From Pseudaestuariivita sp. (GTDB taxonomy: Bacteria; Pseudomonadota; Alphaproteobacteria; Rhodobacterales; Rhodobacteraceae), in the NCBI GenBank assembly GCA_020629995.1, contig JAHDCH010000004.1, forward strand, positions 5,433 through 30,776: a stretch of DNA of 25,344 bases, read 5' to 3'. Of the stretch, positions 7,707 to 16,312 are shown one piece after another (position 1 is the first letter of the stretch; the number at the start of each line of letters is the position of its first letter). The notes under the pieces are model-generated. The model did no database searches. It was not told the origin of the DNA and worked only from the letters and a program-made list of their open reading frames with translations. The position numbers were made by a program, and so were the translations under genes.

Positions 7707-7754
7707 GGGGGCGCTGCCCCCTACAGCCCCCGGGATATTTCTTGCCAGAAGAAG
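7707..7754 (+). repeat. Hairpin-ATATTT-GAAGAAG repeat, copy in a convergent gap
   Basis: The element has a hairpin (GGGGGCGCTGCCCC, 7707-7720), then CCCCCGGGATATTT and GCCAGAAGAAG. It matches the copy at 13141-13190, read on the other strand, in nearly all positions outside a variable 5-6 base patch and 3 bases before GCCAGAAG. Unlike the other two copies it does not precede a start codon. It lies between the stop codons of the CapD-like gene and the pseudouridine synthase, so here it may serve only as a spacer or terminator. Confidence 0.8.
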
Positions 7755-7770
7755 AGCGGACCCAATCCCC

Positions 7771-8415
7771 TTAAAAGGGGACGGGCACACGAAAGTTGAG
7801 GGACGCACCGCCATCCGGGTGGCGGACGCGAAGGCGCTCGGCATGCAGCATGAGGCGCGGGTAGGACGCGTGATCTTCGGAATAGAACGGGTCGCCGAGG
7901 ATGGGGTGGCCCATGGCCAGACAGTGGACACGCAGCTGGTGCGAGCGCCCGGTGCGGGGGGTGAGGCGCAGGCGGGTTTCGGTATCCGAGCGGCGCATGA
8001 CGGTCCAGTCGGTGATCGCCTCTTTGCCGGTGTCGTGGCAGACCATCTGGCGGGGGCGGTTGGGCCAATCGACGATCAGCGGCAGGTTGACGGTGCCTGA
8101 ACGTTCGGCAACCTGGCCGGCGACCCGGGCGACATAGGTCTTTTTCGTCTGGCGCTTTTCGAATTGCAGGCCGAGGTGGCGCTGGGCATGGGGCGTCAGG
8201 CCAAAGACCATCACACCCGACGTGTCCCGGTCGAGCCGGTGGACCAGCAGGGCCTGGGGGAACGCGGCCTGCACACGGGACAGCAGGCAATCGGAGAGGT
8301 GGGAGCCTTTGCCCGGAACGGACAAAAGGCCCGAGGGTTTGGCAACGGCGAGCACTTCGTGATCGGCATGAAGCACGTCCAAAGGATCGGTGGGCGGGGT
8401 GTAGGTATCGCTCAT
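7771..8415 (-). CDS. RluA-type pseudouridine synthase
   Basis: This is a 214-aa single-domain enzyme that isomerises uridine to pseudouridine in RNA. The catalytic motif HRLDRDTSGVMVF is present with Asp62 as nucleophile, followed by RTGRSHQLRVH and the C-terminal MLHAERLRVRHPDGG typical of the RluA branch (E. coli RluA is 219 aa and has no S4 domain). By length and lack of S4, the 23S rRNA U746/tRNA U32 enzyme is the nearest model, but specificity is not readable. The ATG at 8415 overlaps the upstream permease stop as ATGA. The stop codon lies in the small palindrome CCCCTT-AA-AAGGGG. Confidence 0.9.
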   Translation of the reverse strand: MSDTYTPPTDPLDVLHADHEVLAVAKPSGLLSVPGKGSHLSDCLLSRVQAAFPQALLVHRLDRDTSGVMVFGLTPHAQRHLGLQFEKRQTKKTYVARVAGQVAERSGTVNLPLIVDWPNRPRQMVCHDTGKEAITDWTVMRRSDTETRLRLTPRTGRSHQLRVHCLAMGHPILGDPFYSEDHASYPRLMLHAERLRVRHPDGGASLNFRVPVPF

Positions 8416-9308
8416 GCGCGGGCGTTTCGATGGCTGCGGATCAGGTCGGTGCAATAGATCACCAGGGCCAGCCAGATCAGCGGAAAGGCCACCGCGCGGG
8501 CGAGGCCGACCGTTTCGCCGAACAGGGTGACGGCCAACAGGAAGATCATGGTCGGCACGGTGAATTGCAAAAGCCCGATGGTGGTGAGCCGCAGGCCCTT
8601 GGCCCCATTGGCATAGAGGGTCAAAGGCACGGCGGTCACAAGGCCACAGCCCAGCAACAGCCAAGTGTCGCGCGGGGTCGCGCCAAGCGCATTGTCCGGG
8701 CCCAGCCAGACAAGATAGCCCAGCGCGGGCGGCAAGAGGATCAGAACCTCAAGCAGGAAGCCCTGATTGGGGCCGATGGGCAAGGCGCGCTTGCACAGGG
8801 CATAAAGGCCCCAGCTGAAGGTCAGGCCCAGCGCGGCCCAGGGCAAGGCCCCCTGAGCGACGGTCAGAATAACCACGGCCAGCCCCGCCAGCACCACGGC
8901 GACCACCTGCACCCGGCTCAGCGCCTCGCGCAGGACCAGGGCGCCCACCGCGACCGAAAACAAGGGGTTGATGTAATACCCCAAGGCGGCGTCCAGCGCG
9001 CGGCCCGAAGTGATGGCCCAGACATAGATCCCCCAGTTCACCGTAATCAGCGCCGCAGTCAGCACCGCCATGCCCAGCATGCGCGGATCGCGCAGCGCGC
9101 GCATCAGATCCCCGGTCCGGCGCAGTGCCACCAGCCAAAGCCCCGCCAGAGGCACGGACCACACGACGCGGTGGGCCACGATCTCGACTGCGCCAACGTG
9201 ATCGAGCGCCTTCATGTACAAAGGCAGCACGCCCCAGATCACATAAGCGCCCAGCGCACAGGCAAGGCCCTGGGCCGTATCGGCATCGGATGAAGAGCGC
9301 TGCACCAT
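8412..9308 (-). CDS. RarD-type EamA/DMT family permease
   Basis: This 298-aa integral membrane protein of the drug/metabolite transporter superfamily has about ten hydrophobic helices in two EamA repeats. The start region GLACALGAYVIWGVLPLYMKAL and the following VEIVAHRVVWSVP and NWGIYVWAI are typical of RarD proteins. Their substrate is generally unknown. I chose the ATG at 9308 (MVQRSSSDAD); the open frame upstream is spurious and runs into the divergent ACT gene. The stop shares ATGA with the pseudouridine synthase start, so the pair is cotranscribed and translationally coupled. Confidence 0.9.
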   Translation of the reverse strand: MVQRSSSDADTAQGLACALGAYVIWGVLPLYMKALDHVGAVEIVAHRVVWSVPLAGLWLVALRRTGDLMRALRDPRMLGMAVLTAALITVNWGIYVWAITSGRALDAALGYYINPLFSVAVGALVLREALSRVQVVAVVLAGLAVVILTVAQGALPWAALGLTFSWGLYALCKRALPIGPNQGFLLEVLILLPPALGYLVWLGPDNALGATPRDTWLLLGCGLVTAVPLTLYANGAKGLRLTTIGLLQFTVPTMIFLLAVTLFGETVGLARAVAFPLIWLALVIYCTDLIRSHRNARA

Positions 9309-9413
9309 GACGCCCTGCCTACGCCGGTTACCCGGGCGTGACCAGAGCGCTGTCCGTTCTGTTCGCCGCGGCCCGGCACCGCTAGACTGCCCGCAGCGCA
9401 AGGGAGCAATGAC

Positions 9414-9809
9414 ATGAGCGGAGAAACCGATCTGGACAAACTGGTGGCCGCGATGGACGCCGAACTGGTGCCGGGTGTCTTTGTCTTTGCCACATTGCCC
9501 GCCGGTCAGGCTCTGCCACCCGTCGCGCCGCGCATGGTGTTTCAAGAGGCCGAAGGCACCACCCTGATCCTGCTGCGCAGCGAGGCAGAGGCGAACGGGA
9601 TCGCCTGTGAATTTCCCTGCCGGATGATCACGCTCAACATCCACTCCTCGCTCGAGGCGGTGGGGTTTCTGGCGCGCATCACCACGGCGCTGGCGGCTGC
9701 AGGGATGGGCGTGAACCCGGTGTCGGGGTTCTATCACGACCACCTGTTTGTGCCCGACGGGCGCGAGGCGGACGCGCTGCGGGTCCTGTCAGACCTGTCA
9801 GGCGGCTGA
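9414..9809 (+). CDS. ACT-domain protein (DUF2241/COG3602 type)
   Basis: This is a small cytoplasmic protein of 131 aa. The N-terminal half (ELVPGVFVFATLP, VFQEAEGTTLIL) and C-terminal half (CRMITLNIHSSLEAVGFLARITTAL, NPVSGFYHDHLFVP) look like paired ACT-type folds as found in this family. ACT modules usually bind small ligands such as amino acids, but no function is established for this family. An AAGGGAG ribosome site precedes the ATG by 9 bases. It is divergent from the RarD-like gene and converges on the betaine operon with only 17 bp between stop codons. Confidence 0.82.
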   Translation: MSGETDLDKLVAAMDAELVPGVFVFATLPAGQALPPVAPRMVFQEAEGTTLILLRSEAEANGIACEFPCRMITLNIHSSLEAVGFLARITTALAAAGMGVNPVSGFYHDHLFVPDGREADALRVLSDLSGG

Positions 9810-9812
9810 CAG
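9795..9812. other. Hairpin across the stop codon of the ACT-domain gene
   Basis: CTGTCAG (9795-9801), loop GCGG, CTGACAG (9806-9812): a perfect 7-bp stem that contains the TGA stop and sits in the 17-bp convergent gap. It could act as a weak terminator or RNA 3'-end stabiliser for either strand, but no T run follows. Confidence 0.4.
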
Positions 9813-9826
9813 AACCCGCACCGGTC

Positions 9827-12265
9827 TCAGACCTTCACGCGCTCGGATTTGGGATCGTACATGGGCCTCAGCGAGGCCTCGGCCTTGACCCGCGTGCCCG
9901 CCACGTCGATCTCATAGGATGATCCCAGAACGTCCGCCGCGCTCTCGCCCTTGCACGGCACATAGCCAAGGCCCATCGCCCCGCCCAGCGCGTGCCCATA
10001 GGCGCCCGAAGACAGGTAGCCCACGATCTTGCCATCCCGCACGATCGGCTCGTTGTGATAGAGCAGCGGCTCGGGGTCCGTCAGGCGGAACTGCACCAGC
10101 CGGTTCTCGAGGCCGCTCTCCTTCTTGCGCAGCACCGCGTCGCGCCCGATGAAGTCCGGCTTGTCGGTCTTGACGGCAAAGCCCAGCCCCGCCTCCAGCA
10201 CGTGATCCTCGCAGGTGATGTCATGGCCAAAGTGGCGGAAGCCCTTCTCGATCCGGCAGGTGTCCATCATGTGCATCCCGCACAGGCGCAGGCCCATGCC
10301 CTGCCCCGCCTCGTGCAGCGCCTCGAACACATGCCCCGCCATGTCGGACGACACATAGACCTCCCAGCCCAGCTCACCCACATAGGTGACCCTGTGCACC
10401 CGGGCGAGGCCCATGCCGATCTCGATCTCCTGCGCCGTGCCAAACGGGTTGGCCTCGTTGCTGAAATCGGCGGGCGAGACAGCTTGCAAGAGCTGGCGAG
10501 CGTTCGGCCCCATCACGGCCAGCACGCCTTCGCCTGCGGTCACATCCGTGATCACCACGCGCATGTCTCCCACATGCCGCTGCATCCACGCCTGATCGGC
10601 CAGCCGCGTTGCCGCCGGTGTCACCACCAGATAGGCCGTCTCGCTCAGGCGCGTCACGGTCACATCTGCCTCGATCCCGCCCCGATCATTCAGGAACTGG
10701 GTATAGACGATCTTGCCCGCCGGCACGTCATACTGCCCGCCGCCCACGCGGTTCATAAAGGCGCAGGCATCTGGCCCCTCGACCCGGATCTTCCCGAACG
10801 ACGACATGTCATACATGCCGACATTCTCGCGCACGGCCATGTGCTCTTCGCGCACGTTGTCGAAAAAGTTCTGCCGGCTCCAGCTGTACTCATACGCCGG
10901 CTCCTGCCCGTCCCTGGCAAACCAGTTGGCCCTTTCCCAGCCCGCCAGCTCGCCCATCACCGCGCCTTGCTCCAGCAGTTGCGCGTGGAACGGCGTCCTG
11001 CGCACGCCCCGCGCCGTCGCCTTCTGCCGGTACGGATAGTGATCGGCATAGAGCAGCCCCAGCGTCTCGACCGAGCGTTCCATCAGGTAGTGCTTGTTGC
11101 CCTGGAACGGCTGCATCCGGCTGATGTCCACATCGCCCAGGTCAAACGGCTTCTCTCCGGTATCCATCCAGCTCGCCAACGCGCTCCCCGCGCCGCCCGC
11201 GCTCTGGATCCCGACCGAGTTGAAGCCCGCCGCAACCCACACATTGTCCATCTCCGGACACTGCCCCAGATGGTACGCGTCATCGGGCGTAAAGCTCTCG
11301 GGCCCGTTGAAAAACGTATGGATGCCCGCCTCGGCCAGCATCGGCATCCGCTCCACCGCCGCCTCGAGGATCGGCTCGAAATGGTCAAAGTCCTCCGGCA
11401 GCTGATCAAACTCGAAATCGCCCGGGATCGGCCCCCAGGGCTTGGCCACCGGCTCAAACGCGCCCAGCAGCATCTTGCCCGCGTCTTCCTTGTAATAGGC
11501 GCACTCATCCGGCACCCGCAGCACCGGCAGCTGCGTTAGCCCTGGGATGCCTTCGGTCACGATGTAGAAATGCTCGCAGGCCTGCAGCGGAACATTGGTG
11601 CCCAGCATTTGGCCAACCTCGCGCCCCCACATACCCCCGCAATTCACCACATGCTCACAGGCGATATGACCAGAGGCCCCATCCTCGCCTTCCCAATCCA
11701 CGCCCGTGATCCGGCGGCCCTCGCGCTTCACGCCCGTCGCCTTCACGCGCTCCTTCACCACGGCTCCGCGCTGCTTGGCCCCCTTGGCCAGCGCCTGCGC
11801 GATGTTGGCCGGATCGCCCTGCCCGTCCAGCGGCAGGTACACCCCCGCCAGGACATCATCGACGTTCAGATGCTCATACTTCGCCTTCACCTCGACGGGC
11901 GAGATCTCCTCGACCTCGACCCCAAAGGCCCTCGCCATCGCCGCCTGCCGAAAGATCTCTTCTTTCCGCGCCTCGGTCAGCGCCACCGTGATCGACCCAC
12001 AGCGCTTAAAGCCCGTGGCGACCCCCGTCTCCGCCTCCAGATCGCCGTACAGCTCCTGGGAATACTTGGCGAGCTTGGTCATGTTCGCCGTCGCCCTCAG
12101 CTGCGCGATCAAGCCCGCGGCGTGCCAGGTCGTGCCGCTGGTCAGCTGCTTTCGCTCCAGCAGCACAACATCTTTCCACCCCAGCTTGGTCAGGTGATAC
12201 GCCACCGAGCATCCCACAACCCCGCCGCCAATGATGACGACCCTCGCTTTGTCCGGCAGGCTCAT
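9827..12265 (-). CDS. FAD-dependent oxidoreductase with GcvT domain (dimethylglycine/sarcosine dehydrogenase-like)
   Basis: This is an 812-aa flavoprotein of the DMGDH/SARDH family, which oxidatively removes an N-methyl group and hands the one-carbon unit to tetrahydrofolate. The DAO-type FAD domain opens with VVIIGGGVVGCSVAYHLTKLG. It carries the GTTWHAAGL motif, whose His48 matches the histidine that binds FAD covalently in mammalian DMGDH. The second half is a GcvT aminomethyltransferase fold (GMYDMSSFGKIRVEGPDA, TYVGELGWEVYV, DTCRIEKGFRHFG, GHALGGAMGLGYV). I chose the ATG at 12265, which overlaps the methyltransferase stop as ATGA. It is the last gene of the six-gene operon. With a homocysteine methyltransferase and a second such flavoprotein upstream, sarcosine or dimethylglycine is the likely substrate; which of the two cannot be decided here. 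Confidence 0.88.
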   Translation of the reverse strand: MSLPDKARVVIIGGGVVGCSVAYHLTKLGWKDVVLLERKQLTSGTTWHAAGLIAQLRATANMTKLAKYSQELYGDLEAETGVATGFKRCGSITVALTEARKEEIFRQAAMARAFGVEVEEISPVEVKAKYEHLNVDDVLAGVYLPLDGQGDPANIAQALAKGAKQRGAVVKERVKATGVKREGRRITGVDWEGEDGASGHIACEHVVNCGGMWGREVGQMLGTNVPLQACEHFYIVTEGIPGLTQLPVLRVPDECAYYKEDAGKMLLGAFEPVAKPWGPIPGDFEFDQLPEDFDHFEPILEAAVERMPMLAEAGIHTFFNGPESFTPDDAYHLGQCPEMDNVWVAAGFNSVGIQSAGGAGSALASWMDTGEKPFDLGDVDISRMQPFQGNKHYLMERSVETLGLLYADHYPYRQKATARGVRRTPFHAQLLEQGAVMGELAGWERANWFARDGQEPAYEYSWSRQNFFDNVREEHMAVRENVGMYDMSSFGKIRVEGPDACAFMNRVGGGQYDVPAGKIVYTQFLNDRGGIEADVTVTRLSETAYLVVTPAATRLADQAWMQRHVGDMRVVITDVTAGEGVLAVMGPNARQLLQAVSPADFSNEANPFGTAQEIEIGMGLARVHRVTYVGELGWEVYVSSDMAGHVFEALHEAGQGMGLRLCGMHMMDTCRIEKGFRHFGHDITCEDHVLEAGLGFAVKTDKPDFIGRDAVLRKKESGLENRLVQFRLTDPEPLLYHNEPIVRDGKIVGYLSSGAYGHALGGAMGLGYVPCKGESAADVLGSSYEIDVAGTRVKAEASLRPMYDPKSERVKV

Positions 12266-13140
12266 GCCGTCGCCCCCTTGAATGCTCCGGCCAGCGCCCT
12301 GATGTGCTCCGGCCCCACTTCGCAACAGCCCCCGATCAGGGTGGCCCCATCCTCGGCCCACGCCTTGGCATGGCCCAGATACATCTCCGGCGTCAGATCC
12401 TTGCGGGTCTCCAGCATGTCCACCGTCGCCAGCGTGTCATTGAACTCCGCCGCGATGCTGACAAACCCGTTGGCATAGCCGCCCACCGGCAGGCCCGCGC
12501 CCTTCAGCTGAGCAATTCCCTGCCCCACCGCTTCGGGCCTCGAACAATTCAGCAGCACCGCTGCCGCTCCGTGCCGCTCGATCAGCGGCAACACATCCAC
12601 CACCGCCTCACCCGAGCGCAGCTTGGTCCCGTCCTCATCATCCACCGTCATCGCGACCCAGACCGGCTTGCCCAGGCCGTCAGTCCCGACCAAGCCGCCC
12701 TCGACCTGCTCCAGCGAGGCCATCGTCTCGAGGATATAAAGGTCCACGTCGCCCATCATGCCGGCCACCCGCGCATAAACCTCCGCCGCCTGATCCACCG
12801 GCGGCACCTTGTCCGCCTGATAGCTGAACCCCTGCGGCCCCAGCGACCCGGCCACCAACCCGCTCCCATGGGCATCCCTCGCCGCCCTCGCCAGATCACA
12901 GGCCAGCCGGGTCAGGCTCTCCAGCTTCTCCCCGTGCCCCTTGCTCTCCAGCCGGTCGGGCAAACAGCAATAGGTATTGGCCGTCGCCACATCCGCGCCC
13001 GCGGCAAAGAAATCGTCATGCACTTCGCGCACGACCTCCGGCCGCTCCATCAGCGCCCAAAGCGACCACAGGTCCGAGGTCACCCCCGTCCTCGCAATCA
13101 GCTCCTGCCCCATGCCACCATCAAGTACGGTAATCGTCAT
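12262..13140 (-). CDS. bmt: Homocysteine S-methyltransferase family protein (probable betaine-homocysteine methyltransferase)
   Basis: This zinc-dependent methyltransferase of 292 aa transfers a methyl group to homocysteine to give methionine. The three expected zinc ligands are visible: Cys199 in LLNCSRP, and Cys272-Cys273 in GGCCEVGPEHI. The substrate-entry start is VLDGGMGQEL. It is shorter than mammalian BHMT (about 406 aa) and closer in length to MmuM-type S-methylmethionine enzymes, so sequence alone leaves the donor open. Its place between two DMGDH/SARDH-like genes argues for glycine betaine as donor, giving dimethylglycine. The start codon directly follows a repeat element ending AGAAGAAG with no spacer, so the ribosome site is unusual. 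The stop overlaps the next gene as ATGA. Confidence 0.85.
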   Translation of the reverse strand: MTITVLDGGMGQELIARTGVTSDLWSLWALMERPEVVREVHDDFFAAGADVATANTYCCLPDRLESKGHGEKLESLTRLACDLARAARDAHGSGLVAGSLGPQGFSYQADKVPPVDQAAEVYARVAGMMGDVDLYILETMASLEQVEGGLVGTDGLGKPVWVAMTVDDEDGTKLRSGEAVVDVLPLIERHGAAAVLLNCSRPEAVGQGIAQLKGAGLPVGGYANGFVSIAAEFNDTLATVDMLETRKDLTPEMYLGHAKAWAEDGATLIGGCCEVGPEHIRALAGAFKGATA

Positions 13141-13190
13141 CTTCTTCTGGCCTCAAATATCCCGGGGGGACTAGGGGGGCAGCGCCCCCC
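13141..13190 (-). repeat. Hairpin-ATATTT-GAAGAAG repeat forming the leader of the methyltransferase gene
   Basis: On the minus strand it reads GGGGGCGCTGCCCCCC, a variable TAGT, CCCCCCGGGATATTTGAG, then GCCAGAAGAAG, immediately followed by the ATG at 13140. It matches the copy at 7707-7754 closely. The purine run at its 3' end is the only Shine-Dalgarno-like sequence for the downstream gene. Confidence 0.82.
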
Positions 13191-13192
13191 AG

Positions 13193-13219
13193 GGGTGGGC
13201 GGGCGGGAGCCCGCCACCC
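13193..13219. repeat. GC-rich hairpin in the intra-operon gap
   Basis: GGGTGG-G-CGGGC (13193-13204) pairs with GCCCG-CCACCC (13209-13219), giving an 11-bp stem with one bulged G and a GGGA tip. It adjoins the repeat at 13141-13190, so the gap between the flavoprotein stop (13226) and the methyltransferase start is almost entirely palindromic. It is probably part of one composite intergenic element. No T run follows on either strand. Confidence 0.65.
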
Positions 13220-13225
13220 ATCACA

Positions 13226-15673
13226 TCACGCGCGCAAACGCGCATTCTCAGGATCCCACAGCGGCCCGTCCGGCTGCACCACGGCTCTGCGCCGCTCGCC
13301 ATAGATCTCGATCTCCAGCTCGGTGCCTTCCTCGGCCAGATCCGTGCGCACACAGCCCAGCGCGATCGACGCGCCCACACGGTGCCCCCACTCTCCGCTG
13401 GTCGTCTCGCCCACGATTTCGTCACCCTTCCAGATGATCGACATATACGGCGCATCCGCCGCGCCCGCGTCGACAATCATCGACACAAAGGCCTTGGTCC
13501 GCCCCTGCTGCTTCTCGCTCATCAGCGCCGCCTTGCCCGGGAAATCCTGCGGCTTGTCGAACTTCACAAACCGCTCAAGCCCCCCCTGCAACAGCGTGTA
13601 GTCGGTCGACAGATCGCCCTTCCACGTCCGATAGCCCTTCTCGATGCGCAAGGAATCCAGCGCCCACATGCCAAACGGCACCGCGCCCTCTGCCAGCACC
13701 GCGTCATACAGCGCCGGAATATCCGCCATCTTCCCGTGGATCTCCCAGCCCAGCTCCCCTGCAAAGGACACGCGCAACAACCGACATTCAATCCCGGCCA
13801 CCACCGCATCCTGATGCGTCAGCCAGCCCGCCTCCAGATCGGCCTCGGGCGCGATCTTCTGGAACAGATCGCGCGACTTCGGCCCCGTCACGATCAGGGT
13901 CGACACCTCCGTCGTCATGTCTTTCAGCTCCAGCCCCTCGGGCAGGTTCCGCCACAGCACCTCGTAATCGTGCCACTGCGCGCTCGCCGCGGTGATCAGC
14001 GTGAACTGGTTCTCACCGGTCCGCACCACCGACATCTCGGTCAGGATCCGCCCCCTTTCATCGGGGAAATACGCCAGGTTCATCCGCCCCACCTTGGGCA
14101 GCGCTCCGGCAATCCGTCCGCGCAACCATTCCGCCGAATTGTCGCCAGACAATTCGAACCGTGAAAAGCCGCACAGGTCCAGAACGCCCACGCCATCGCG
14201 CACCGCTTCGCATTCTTCCTTCACGCGCTGGCTCCACGGGCCTTCGCGTTCCCAGGTCTCGGTCGCCTCCAGCGAGGTGTCGTCACCCTCCTTGGCAAAC
14301 CACGTCGCCCGCTCCCAGCCGTTGAACGCGCCAAATTGCGCGCCCAGCTCCTTCAGCTTGCCCGCCACCGGCGACAGCTTCTTGTCGCGCCCCGCCGGCC
14401 AGTGCTTCCAGGGGAAGTGCATGCCGTATTCGTGGCCATAGGTCTCCAGCGCCTTGTCGAGGCAGTAGTCGTGATCGCAGAAATCGGTGTAGCGGCGCGG
14501 ATCGACCGCCCACATGTCCCACTCGGTCTGCCCGTCAACGATCCACTCGGCCAGCGTCTTGCCCGCGCCGCCTGCCTGCACGATCCCAAAGGTGAACGAA
14601 TGCGCCTCAAACGCGCCCTTCACGCCCGGCATCGGGCCAATCATCGGCAGGCCATCAGGCGCATAGGGGATCGGGCCGTTGATGTTACGGCCTACGCCGC
14701 CCTCACCCAGCACCGGCACCCTCTCCATCGCGTCCTCGATATACCACTCCAGCCGCTCCAGATCGTCCGGGTACAGCTGAAAGCTGAAGTCCTCGGGCAT
14801 CGGGTCATCTTCGGTGATCCAGTGCGCCTTGCAGTTCCGCTCGTACGGCCCGAGGTTCAGACCGTTCTTGTCCTGCCGCAGGTAGTACGAGCTGTCCACA
14901 TCCCGGATCAGCGGCAGCTTTTTCCCGTTTTCCCTGGTCCAGTCGGCCACCTTGCCGATCTCTTCGGTCAGGAAATACTGGTGGCTCATCACCACCATCG
15001 GCACGTCGCGCCCGCCATAGGGCTTGAACCACTCGCCCACGCGCGCCGCGTAATAGCCGGCGGCGTTCACCACGTAATCGCAGGCAATGTCACCCTTGTC
15101 GGTGTGCACGATCCAGCCGTCCCCGTCCTTGCTGACACCCGTCGCGGGGCAGAACCTCTGGATGTTCGCGCCCAGATCGCGCGCGCCCTTGGCCATCGCC
15201 TGCGTCAGCTGCGCGGGGTCGATGTCGCCATCCATCGGATCCCACAGGACGCTGTCCAGATCGTGCGTCTCAAGGAACGGATACATCTCGACCGCTTCCT
15301 CGGGCGTCATCAGCTTCAGCTCCAGCCCCTGATACCGGCCCATCCCGACAAAGCGCTTGAACTCCTGCGTCCGCTCCTTGCTGTGCGACAGGCGCAGCGA
15401 CCCGGTGACGTGGTAGTTCATCGGGTAATCCACGTCTTCGGCCAGGGTGCGGTACATCTCAAGGCTGTAGCGCTGCATGTTCAGCACCGCCCAGGACGTC
15501 GAAAAGTTCGGGCAATTGCCCGCCGCGTGCCACGTGCTGCCCGCCGTCAGCTCGTTCTTTTCCAGAAGCACGCAATCGGTCCAGCCCTTCATGGCCAGAT
15601 GATACAGGCTCGACACGCCCACCGCGCCGCCTCCGATGATGACCACGCGGGCCTTGGTTGGAAAATCGCTCAT
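13226..15673 (-). CDS. FAD-dependent oxidoreductase with GcvT domain (dimethylglycine dehydrogenase-like)
   Basis: This 815-aa paralogue of the flavoprotein at 9827-12265 has the same layout. The FAD domain starts VVIIGGGAVGVSSLYHLAMKG, and the covalent-flavin motif GSTWHAAGN has His49. A linker domain and a GcvT-type folate-binding half follow (GVLDLCGFSRFELSGDNS, SFAGELGWEIHG, DSLRIEKGYRTWKGDL, GEWGHRVGASIALG). Family members demethylate dimethylglycine or sarcosine and produce 5,10-methylene-tetrahydrofolate. A GAGGGAGAC ribosome site supports the start. It begins 12 bp after the first LysE-type gene and is followed by the methyltransferase after 85 bp of repeat DNA. Two such enzymes in one operon would cover both steps from dimethylglycine to glycine; this is an inference from context. 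Confidence 0.87.
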   Translation of the reverse strand: MSDFPTKARVVIIGGGAVGVSSLYHLAMKGWTDCVLLEKNELTAGSTWHAAGNCPNFSTSWAVLNMQRYSLEMYRTLAEDVDYPMNYHVTGSLRLSHSKERTQEFKRFVGMGRYQGLELKLMTPEEAVEMYPFLETHDLDSVLWDPMDGDIDPAQLTQAMAKGARDLGANIQRFCPATGVSKDGDGWIVHTDKGDIACDYVVNAAGYYAARVGEWFKPYGGRDVPMVVMSHQYFLTEEIGKVADWTRENGKKLPLIRDVDSSYYLRQDKNGLNLGPYERNCKAHWITEDDPMPEDFSFQLYPDDLERLEWYIEDAMERVPVLGEGGVGRNINGPIPYAPDGLPMIGPMPGVKGAFEAHSFTFGIVQAGGAGKTLAEWIVDGQTEWDMWAVDPRRYTDFCDHDYCLDKALETYGHEYGMHFPWKHWPAGRDKKLSPVAGKLKELGAQFGAFNGWERATWFAKEGDDTSLEATETWEREGPWSQRVKEECEAVRDGVGVLDLCGFSRFELSGDNSAEWLRGRIAGALPKVGRMNLAYFPDERGRILTEMSVVRTGENQFTLITAASAQWHDYEVLWRNLPEGLELKDMTTEVSTLIVTGPKSRDLFQKIAPEADLEAGWLTHQDAVVAGIECRLLRVSFAGELGWEIHGKMADIPALYDAVLAEGAVPFGMWALDSLRIEKGYRTWKGDLSTDYTLLQGGLERFVKFDKPQDFPGKAALMSEKQQGRTKAFVSMIVDAGAADAPYMSIIWKGDEIVGETTSGEWGHRVGASIALGCVRTDLAEEGTELEIEIYGERRRAVVQPDGPLWDPENARLRA

Positions 15674-15685
15674 CGTCTGTCTCCC

Positions 15686-16309
15686 TCAGTCGATCACAAG
15701 ACGGGCCGCCAGCCCGCCGAATAGAATGGCCGTTACCTTGTTCAGCGCTCGCACGCGTTTGCGCAGCGCGTCGGCAAACAGCCCCGCCGCCGCCCCAAGC
15801 GTCAGCGAAAAGGCCATGCCGAAACCCATGAAAATCGCGCCCAGGATCAGGATCTGCATCCAGACCGGACCAATGGCGGGATCGGTGAATTGCGGAATGA
15901 ACGCAAAGATGAACAGCGCCGTCTTGGGGTTCAGCACGTTGGTCACGAACCCCCGCCTGACCGCTGCGCCTGCTCCCCTTGCCTCTTGCCCGGCCCCGAG
16001 CGTTCCGTCATCGCGCCACGCCTGCACCGCCAGCCATGCCAGATAGGCCGCACCGGCATAGCGGATCGCGTCATAAGCCCCCGGATGCGCCAAAATCAGC
16101 GCCGACACACCCGCCGCGGCCAGTGCGATATGCACCGCCACGCCCAGGTTGATGCCAACCGCCGCTGCCATGCCCATACGTGGCCCGCCCGCGATCCCGC
16201 TGGCCGAGACAAAGACAAAATCCGCCCCCGGCGTGATGTTCAGCAGCAGCCCTGCCGCTATGAACGCCATCAGAACCACCGGGTCGAACGCTGTCAGCAC
16301 CTCCCACAT
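15686..16309 (-). CDS. LysE/RhtB family amino-acid exporter (first of two)
   Basis: This 207-aa inner-membrane protein has about six hydrophobic segments. The family signature near the N-terminus is LLLNITPGADFVFVSASGIAGGPRMG, and the second conserved patch is FVTNVLNPKTALFIFAFIPQF. LysE/RhtB proteins export amino acids or derivatives by proton exchange. The gene is 3 bp downstream of the second LysE-type gene and 12 bp upstream of the flavoprotein, so it is within the operon. Export of surplus glycine, sarcosine or methionine produced by betaine demethylation is a reasonable guess, with no direct evidence for the substrate. Confidence 0.9.
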   Translation of the reverse strand: MWEVLTAFDPVVLMAFIAAGLLLNITPGADFVFVSASGIAGGPRMGMAAAVGINLGVAVHIALAAAGVSALILAHPGAYDAIRYAGAAYLAWLAVQAWRDDGTLGAGQEARGAGAAVRRGFVTNVLNPKTALFIFAFIPQFTDPAIGPVWMQILILGAIFMGFGMAFSLTLGAAAGLFADALRKRVRALNKVTAILFGGLAARLVID

Positions 16310-16312
16310 GGC

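Noticed and set aside
9992..11539. A 515-codon plus-strand frame inside the flavoprotein gene
   Set aside because: Antisense shadow with no domain signature; the minus-strand gene is certain.
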